This document shows, in pieces, positions 57,081-64,000 of a stretch of 64,000 bases of DNA (position 1 is the stretch's first letter; every line of letters begins with the position of its first letter). The notes beneath the pieces were generated by a model. That model was given only the letters and a program-made list of their open reading frames with translations. It was not told the origin of the DNA and ran no database searches. The stretch spans positions 912,514 to 976,513 of the forward strand of contig VXBP01000263.1 of NCBI GenBank assembly GCA_013400115.1. The letters run 5' to 3'. This DNA comes from Rhinopomastus cyanomelas (taxonomy: Eukaryota; Chordata; Aves; Bucerotiformes; Rhinopomastidae). A program made the position numbers and the translations under genes.

Positions 57081-57344
57081 ATCTGAACCAGCTTGCTGAG
57101 TAATGAAACTGGAATCTCGTTTTTCTCTAAAATAATTGTTCTCTTGACAGCAGAAAAATCTTTGTTTTATTATTCTTTCCTCTTGAAAGAGATGGCTATT
57201 ATCTATCTAGGGTGAATATTCTAGAGTCACAAAGCTTGTCAGGAGAGAGAGTAAGATAACCTCAGGAACATGCTTTGTGTGCTCTCTGCTCAAGTCAGTT
57301 AATACTGACTATCTATCTATTCCTGAAGTCATGTGAGAGACTTA

Positions 57345-57820
57345 TAGAATCGTAGAATGGCCTGGGTTGGAAGGGATCATCAAAAGTCATCCAGTCCAAG
57401 CCCCCCGCACTGAGCAGGGACATCCTCAGCTAGATCAGATTGCCCAGAACCTTGTCCAGCCTCCCCTTAAATATCTCCAGGACTGGTGCCTCAGCTACTT
57501 CCCTAGGCAAGGAGGTTCCAGTGTTCAACCCCACTCCTGCTAAAGAACTTTTACCTAACAGCCCATTTAAATCTGCCCTTCTCTAACATGAAGCCACTGC
57601 CTCTCGTCCTATCACTCCAGGCCTTTGCATACAGCCCCTCTCCAACCGCCTTGTAGTCCCCTTCAGGTACTGGAAGGTCACTATCAGTTCCCCCTGAGAG
57701 TCTTCTCCTCCCCAGGCTGAAAATCCCCAGCTCCCTCAACCTGTCTTTGTAGCAGAGGTGCTCCAGTCCTCTGATCATTTTCCATTGCCTCCTCCGGACC
57801 CACTCCATCAGGACAGATAG
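57345..57820 (-). mobile_element. CR1 LINE fragment
   Basis: ATAGAATCGTAGAATGGCCT, GGGTTGGAAGGGATCATC, CACTGAGCAGGGACATCCTC, CCACTGCCTCTCGTCCTATC and TCCCCAGCTCCCTCAACCTG appear in CR1 order. Minus-strand translation includes YKDRLRELGIFSLGRRRLSG. Confidence 0.93.
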
Positions 57821-60448
57821 AAAGTTTTCCCTTATATCACAAAAATTTGAGCTAGAGCAGAGCCTGGAAACAGTCAAGAGATCACACTACAACTCCCTCT
57901 CCGAAGAAGACAATGGAAGTGATTTAAGACAGACTCATTAAAGCGTGGCACTCTGTACATGTGTTTGTCACAATTTCAGGAGGCTACAGCCTCTAGAAAG
58001 ACAACAGTGTGAGCTAAGGAGAATACTTTTATTTACAAAGACAAGGTGTCAGAAGCAACAAGACCAAGAATTTTGAAGCGGACATCTGGTAGTTTCTACC
58101 ACAAACACTCTGCACAAAGCCCAGTAAAACACGTCCCTGGGAGCAGGAGTTCACAATAGCTCTGCAGAGGTGCAGTGAAGGGCACTCACATCAACTCCAA
58201 GGAAAGCAGAGCTACTGCTGCCTTCAGCCAGACATGATGCCAGGAAGGATCCCCAGTGACAAGCTGCACAGTCTGCTATGTACACAGGATGATCCAGTCC
58301 CCTTCAACAGTGATCAAGATCTATTGTAAAGCACTTGGTTTGCTGCTCTCCTAGAGTTACAAACCTTCTCAATTCCAGCCTGAAGCTTGCAGGCAAGCAG
58401 TCTCTGCATGCTCACTCTTCAGCAAGCCTCAGCTGCTCAGCATTCAAACCATCACCCTCTAGAGCATCCACCTCCCCCCCGTCTCTTCTTGAATTTTCTA
58501 TTTTCTTTAGGAGTTCTTATCTCCAATGTCATCTCTCATTTTAGTGGTCTAAGCACAGACCTTTCACCAAGGAACAGACACAGTCCCCAGGAGCTTCTGT
58601 CAGCTTTAGGTTGAATTATGCAGCTTTGAGCCCTAAAACACACATGGTGTTTAGGAGGTACAAACTAGCACCTGATGACTATGTGCAAGCAACAATCCAT
58701 TAATATTAAATTTTGAATGGCCTTTCGGTTTTATTTGCTTGAGGCTATTTCTTAGAGATCACAGATGAACTTTAACAGCTGGACAGAGTAATTTGTACAG
58801 TACGAACAGGACTGAGTCATTTCATGCAGCAGAGCAGAAAGATGACAATTTATTCAACCAGAGCAAAAAGTGCTCCATCATTAATGAATTCACCCCATGG
58901 CAACACAAGCTGAGACCGCTTCACACTAAAAGCAGAGCTCATAACACTTTCTGTCTATTGAAGCTTGAGGTCAAGATTTCCCATAATTATGGTCTATCTC
59001 AAACTAAACCAAAGCAGAACATACTTGAAAGATCCCGCTATTAAGAACGAGCTCCTAAATGCCCATCAAAACCAACATTACACTACACTTCCTAACTAAT
59101 CTCGTAAATTCATTAAGGACATCAAATTAATCTGAGGAAAAGAGTCCTACCACTCATCAAAGCTGTGAAGTATAACTGAGGACTTTTTTCTGAAAGAAGA
59201 GGAAGTGCTCACAGTAATGAAAGCAGTTAAAGACCTGGTTACCTCCTTGTGGATCTCTTTTACAAGAAACCTCAGAGGAGATTATAAGAACAGAGCAGCT
59301 TTCTTCATCACAAATTGTCTACAGACATCTCACATCTTTCACCTTATTAGCTTGAATTGCTAATTTAATGCAGCAACCACAGTATGTGACACAGGCAAGA
59401 TGTGGCAGTGCATCAAGAAAGAAGTGAACATTTCATATCCCACATCATCTAGGTCAAGTTCTGATGGATCTTAATGAGAAACAACTTCATCTACAAGGAT
59501 GAAAGTCTTCATATCCAACACACAGTGGGCAGCAGCTCCCTGTCCCCAAATGGCACAGAATCAAGCGTTTGCTAACTCCCTTCCCCACACATAACCCACA
59601 AACTCATTTGCTTATCTAGAGAGAACAGAAAACACCACAATGAACATTTTGTTCTTGAAGCTTGACAATCTGCTGGTAAAAACTAAGTCTTAAAGTTCCA
59701 CAATGAAGGAATTTAAGACTGTGTAGAGATTTCCCAAGGAAAGCTTTCTCCAGGGTCTATTCTGATCCAGCAGGAAACTAAGTTTATTCTTAGGACAGGG
59801 AGGTTAGAATCACCTGCATGTGCAAGTATGTGTATGGGATAGAGATGTACTGACTGAGAGAGGAGCAGTAGCTCCTCTGCGCCTTGGTTGAGTCTCCTGA
59901 AGCATACTGCTTGCTCAGGACTGTTATCACACTGCCCACTTTCCTCAAGACAAGGCTTCTGTCCAGAAAAAAAAGAACAAAAACCCAACCTTACTTTCTA
60001 GCCCCCACCATCACAAATGCAGAAGTGCTTAATAATGAGGTGTGAGGAACAGCACCAACTTTTGCATTCAACACATACAGCTTCCTACAATGTCAATGTC
60101 TCTGCAGATATCAACATTACGATGATTAGTTTTGTCTTGGCATTAAAGTTTTGTCAAATATTCAGGACAATCAAAGGTGGACAAGCACCCAACTTAGATC
60201 CCAGACTTCTCTCTTCACAAATCAGCCTGCACAGAACCACCATTTCAGTTGTGAACATGAGGTCCAGCAGCCTACAGCTGTGCAAATGGGAACAGTAAAA
60301 CCCACAGCAGAACCACCTCCCAACAAAGTCCTATTTCTCAGAAAGTCTCTCTACACATCCATACAGCTCGATATCCCCAAGCAAACCGTGCTGGCCACTA
60401 TTCATGTCAATTCTGCCAGCAAGGATGCTGTAAAGACAAAAGTCAAGT

Positions 60449-60645
60449 AATAAGGCCACACCTTGAGTACTGTGTCCAGTTCTGGGTGCTGGTCTTCTTC
60501 TCACAGGTGATTAGCAATAGAACAAGAGGGACTGGCCTCAAGGTGCACCAGGGGAGGGTTAGGCTGGACATTAGGAAGAATTCTTGCACTGAAAGAGTAG
60601 TCAGAGCTTGAACCAGGCTGCCCAGGGACAGAGTTGAGCTTCATC
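60449..60645 (+). mobile_element. CR1 LINE fragment with internal deletion, plus orientation
   Basis: CCACACCTTGAGTACTGTGT and CCAGTTCTGGGTGCTG (ORF2, HLEYCVQFW-type) jump directly to TCTCACAGGTGATTAGCAAT, the region normally some 300 bases further along. It ends near the CAGGCTGCCCAGGGACAGAG block without a 3' terminus. Confidence 0.85.
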
Positions 60646-61975
60646 TGCGAGGGTCTGCATTCCCCATACCTCAGGAATGATGGCACCAGGCTGCTCACAG
60701 CTTGAGGAGAATGCAATCAATGTGGGTGCTTCTATAAACAGCAAGTTATTTACATGCACAGTGGTAAGAGTGGTTTATGGTCCAATTACACCTAAATGGA
60801 CCCATCTATTTTAAACACAGAACTGCACCACTGGACACTAATAACACTAAGTAGTGGCAAGCTGCTATGAATAGCTCATGTCTACAAAGAAAACCAGGAA
60901 ACAAACCTCAGCCAGTATCTTTGACATGGATATGACGCAAATGCTGACAAGATGCGGTGCTATTCTCTACCAGTTATGTGGATAATGAGCATCTGCACAT
61001 TTTGGGGGACAGCTACTGATGTTACATCACCCGTAGCTACCTCAGCTATGTACCAGTATTATATTGTGTATTTACTGTATTTTGTAGTTACTGTATTACT
61101 GCATAAACTTCTGCCATCCATGTGCATTCTGCTCTTCATGCTATAGCTTTCACAGTCATTGCTTTACAGGAAAAAAAACCCATTAAGAATATCAGAGGTT
61201 AATTAGTGAGGAGAAAAGGTTCCCAAGTCTTGGCAGAAACACTTCTCTGGTTGAGGTTTAAGCATCACCCACTGGATGCCTCAGAAAGCCACTAAGACTA
61301 ACAAGCTTACTCTGAATCATCTTTCTAACATGAAATTGCCAAGTTTGCATCTTTGCTCATTTAATTTGCTCATGAAACCAAATCTGCCCTCAAAAGGGGA
61401 AATATCTTTTGCAAAGGACAGGCCTGTGCTTCACAGCATGGGCATGCTACAGGCATAACAAACCCCAAAGCACCCCTAACTGTTAGAAGAAAGAAGTCTA
61501 GAATTCTTTAAACATTTACAAATGCATCACATCATCAAGGCTGAGGCAACAGCAGTATCAGAGCTGGTCTCACTCTGCAGCAGACACTGTTCCCAGCATT
61601 AACACAAACCCCACAGACGTGGTTCTTCCACAGTCTCCGGAACCCTCATTCTCTCAACCCCACAACTCAAATGTCTCAACTCACACCACTATTGGCAGTT
61701 CTGCCTTCTCCAGTGTCATGTTACTTGGCGTTTAAACAAGCAAAAGGCACTTTAACATAGCAAATAGGTCTGATGATAGTACTAGACTCACTAGATCCTA
61801 TTTCGCTTGCATCCGATCATATTGCAGTGTCCCAGGAAGGTAACAATTATCTGCTTGATTATAAAATTATGCTCCAGTCTTTAAATTGAAGAGACAACCT
61901 CATGGCAAGTTTCCACTATCTAAAAAGCCTACTGAAAAAAACCACAAAAAAAAAGCAAAACCTGCTGCAGTGTTT

Positions 61976-62003
61976 ACTAGTATTTTTATTATTAAATACT
62001 AGT
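61976..62003. repeat. 10-bp inverted repeat in AT-rich DNA
   Basis: ACTAGTATTT (61976-61985) and AAATACTAGT (61994-62003) are perfectly complementary around the 8-base loop TTATTATT. AT-rich intronic hairpins of this size can arise by chance. Confidence 0.85.
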
Positions 62004-63097
62004 ATTTATATAATTAAATAAAATACTCATTTAGATGCAGAAACAGTCCAAAAGTTCTTCCAGATCTCAAGCCCAAAGGAAAAGTCTATTATCACTGCTC
62101 ATCAACAGCTCTTCACCTCCTTCCACAGTTTTCCTGGAGTAGTTTGTGATCCATAACTAATCTGTTAGCAATTGATTTATAAGTAAAATGTGTTGCAGCA
62201 CAATTTAGTGTCTGTGGGTTCAGACAATAACTCTAGCACTTTCGAAATGCATAACAGAACATTTTGAATGCTGCCCAGGTACTGCTATCCAGTGCCCAGA
62301 GAAAGAAAAAGCCAAGCAAACGAAAGAATTTATGCAAACAGAACTGACCACAAAAGAAAACTTCCTCTGTAGTGTCAAACACTGGAATTTAAGAACAATT
62401 TTCCTCATCTCTGAGCTGGAAAAGCCATTAATTTGTGAAAAAAAAGCATTTTCAAGGCTAGTTGCTAGATATTTCTGAGACAATCCTATCTAAAGCATCA
62501 TGTTTCTACATTCTATAAACACAAAATGAAAAAGAAATAAAACCAAACCAAAAACTGAAGGCAGCTTCAGCTTTGAAGCCAGGAGGAAGAACTCCAGTTC
62601 AGAAAGCTGGCAGTTAAAAAGCACAAGACACATATGTAAGCTGAATTCTCCTACCACTGCCACGCAAGAAAAACCAGAACTTCTTTTATTGACTTAAAGC
62701 AGGTTTTATTGCGAGTCGTAACACAAGCTGCCAAATGAAATATAGGCATCCTTAAAAATAAGAAGCAGTAAAGCTTTTTCAAATTTGGCAATTTACAAAC
62801 AGCATTATTATTACAGTTCTACTAAAGATCACAAAAAGAAGCTGGTCTAGAGAGCTCTGCGGCTGGCTGATGAGCTTTACAGTTAAATCAATCGAGCTGA
62901 ACGTAATGAGAACGTGAATATGGAAATGGTGAGCTGAAAAATGGAGCTATAGGGAATTTACTTGAAGGACAAGCTGCTCAGAGACACCGCCCTGCAGTGA
63001 GTCCAAGGGGAAAAAAAAAAAGCACAGGATTGCTCTGTGCAGCAGCCAGAATGTCAGAATCCTGCCATTAAGGAAGAAGGAGAATAAGGTGTTTACA

Positions 63098-63262
63098 CAG
63101 AATCACAGTTACTGAAGCTGGAAAAGACCTCTAAGCCCATCCAGCCCAGCCCATCACCTAACATCAACACATTGGCTACCCAAGGGCACTAAGGGTCACA
63201 GCCACGCTGTCCTTAAACACCTCCAGGGATGGGGACTCCACCACTGCCCTGGACAGTCCATT
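63098..63262 (-). mobile_element. CR1 LINE fragment, 3' end
   Basis: CACAGAATCACAGTTACTGA, CATCCAGCCCAGCCCATCAC, AACACCTCCAGGGATGGGGA and CCACTGCCCTGGACAGTCC. Same subfamily as the copy at 36511. Confidence 0.92.
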
Positions 63263-63547
63263 AGGAAAGGGTAAGTTTTAGTCTAGTAAAATTGTTTTAA
63301 TTACAGGCTTCTTGGAGTCAAGGTACAAGTCATTAAAAGGCAGGGAGGCCAACATGCAGCAGAGACAGTACTGTGTGCAGCTGGCTCTCACCAGACACTA
63401 CTGCATTAAACCCATCAGCACCAAATGGTACCAATGTCTACCACCACTTGCACCCAGATCTCAAAATGCTTCTTCCTCTAAAAGGTAGAGCTGCTAAAGC
63501 ACTTATGCCAGACATTCAGCTTTGAATGACCAGCACTTTGAGGGCAA

Positions 63548-63705
63548 CAGCACAGGAATGGGCTGCCCAGAGAGTCTGTAGAGATCTTCCAAACCCACCT
63601 GGGCACCATCCAGGGTAACATGCTGTGGGAGCCTGCTTTTGCAATGAGACTGGACTAGATGATCCCCAGAGGTCCGTTCCAACCCCCCACCATTCTGTGT
63701 TCCTG
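63548..63705 (+). mobile_element. CR1 LINE fragment, plus orientation
   Basis: AGGAATGGGCTGCCCAGAGA, GACTGGACTAGATGATCCCC, AGAGGTCCGTTCCAACCCCC and a degenerate octamer end. Short 3' copy. Confidence 0.88.
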
Positions 63706-63792
63706 TAAAGCCTGTTACACAGCAGCAGCTGAAGAACAGGGTGTTTTTAAGAAGTATGCTATCTAAGTAAGGGGGTTAAAATAAAAACTCAC

Positions 63793-63876
63793 CTTCCTCT
63801 CTCGGAGATGTAGAGCCGTAAGAGCTTGTTCTGGAGCTCCCTCTTGAGGTCAGACACTGCTGTATCCCGAGAATTA
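63793..63876 (-). other. Exon-like 84-nt segment, unassigned
   Basis: On the minus strand, 84 bases lie between an AG (63878-63877, within TTCTCAG) and a strong GTGAGT-type donor (63792-63787, after GAGGAAG). The length is a multiple of three. Two frames are open across it. One reads NSRDTAVSDLKRELQNKLL then RLYISERG, which looks like a charged amphipathic helix. The other, in the phase needed by the next known STK4 exon (phase 1 in, phase 1 out), reads ILGIQQCLTSRGSSRTSS then YGSTSPREE. Neither matches STK4 as I know it, and the acceptor pyrimidine tract is weak. It may be a cassette exon, an unrelated gene, or chance. Confidence 0.2.
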
Positions 63877-64000
63877 CTGAGAACTAATTCTATGCAAATA
63901 AGATCACGTCCTTGCAAAAGAGATTATCAAAGGCCTCCAGCCACACTCCTGGATAACGGAAAATTTTGGCAGGGACTGCAAGGAAGAACTGCCCATCATA

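Larger units (their letters stand above)
51558..64000 (-). other. STK4: STK4 intron, partial (continues past right edge)
   Basis: This is a phase-1 intron at its downstream end. I looked for the preceding STK4 exon (an acidic EEEEEG run followed by TMK) and did not find it, so the intron probably extends beyond the window. It holds six CR1 fragments. The stretches 51558-52841, 52980-55091, 55293-57344, 57821-60448 and 60646-63097 show no recognised gene; the longest frame (minus, 54689-55063) matches nothing I know. Confidence 0.75.

Noticed and set aside
1..64000. CRISPR arrays, operons, insertion sequences or other prokaryotic systems
   Set aside because: The window is clearly vertebrate nuclear DNA with spliced genes and CR1 LINEs. 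The tandem repeats seen are minisatellites without spacers.

Overview
This is a vertebrate nuclear segment, almost certainly from a bird. It holds few exons, long introns and one 452-base assembly gap. At least 28 fragments of the CR1 LINE are scattered through it, many with the avian-type 3' end (direct octamers of the ATTCTATG kind) and 5' truncation. By my rough sum CR1 covers 10-11 kb, about one sixth of the window. That is high for a bird and would suit a lineage with a CR1 expansion, but I cannot name the species from this sequence.

Two real protein-coding genes are visible, and they converge. On the + strand lies KCNS1 (Kv9.1, an electrically silent modulatory potassium-channel subunit). 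It has a CpG-island promoter near 2.6-3.5 kb, a probable 5' non-coding exon ending at 3258, a coding exon at 7847-8812, a 4.8-kb phase-0 intron, a second coding exon at 13604-14056, and a 3' UTR ending near 15.25 kb. The predicted protein is 472 residues. On the - strand lies the 3' part of STK4 (MST1, the Hippo-pathway kinase). Its last coding exon (25758-25916, SARAH domain) and penultimate exon (51400-51557) are separated by a 25.5-kb intron. A CR1-free 3' UTR of about 3 kb runs down to an AATAAA near 22.76 kb. The remaining STK4 exons lie beyond the right edge. Tail-to-tail KCNS1/STK4 matches the arrangement on human 20q13.12, which supports both calls.

Layout: 1-2.6 kb flank with no recognised gene; 2.6-15.25 kb KCNS1, with a 21-bp minisatellite in its 5' intron and a 28-bp minisatellite in its coding intron; 15.25-22.74 kb intergenic, with five CR1 copies, one of which contains the N gap; 22.74-64 kb STK4 3' end, its last intron and part of the next intron, full of CR1 copies including three nested insertions.

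I found no new multi-gene system. The observations most worth checking are: a duplicated ~0.4-kb segment in the STK4 intron in which one copy carries a CR1 insertion and the other is the empty site; the exact 28-bp and ~21-bp minisatellites in KCNS1; an N gap that looks too short for the CR1 it interrupts; several perfect hairpins; and an 84-nt exon-like segment at the right edge that keeps reading frame.
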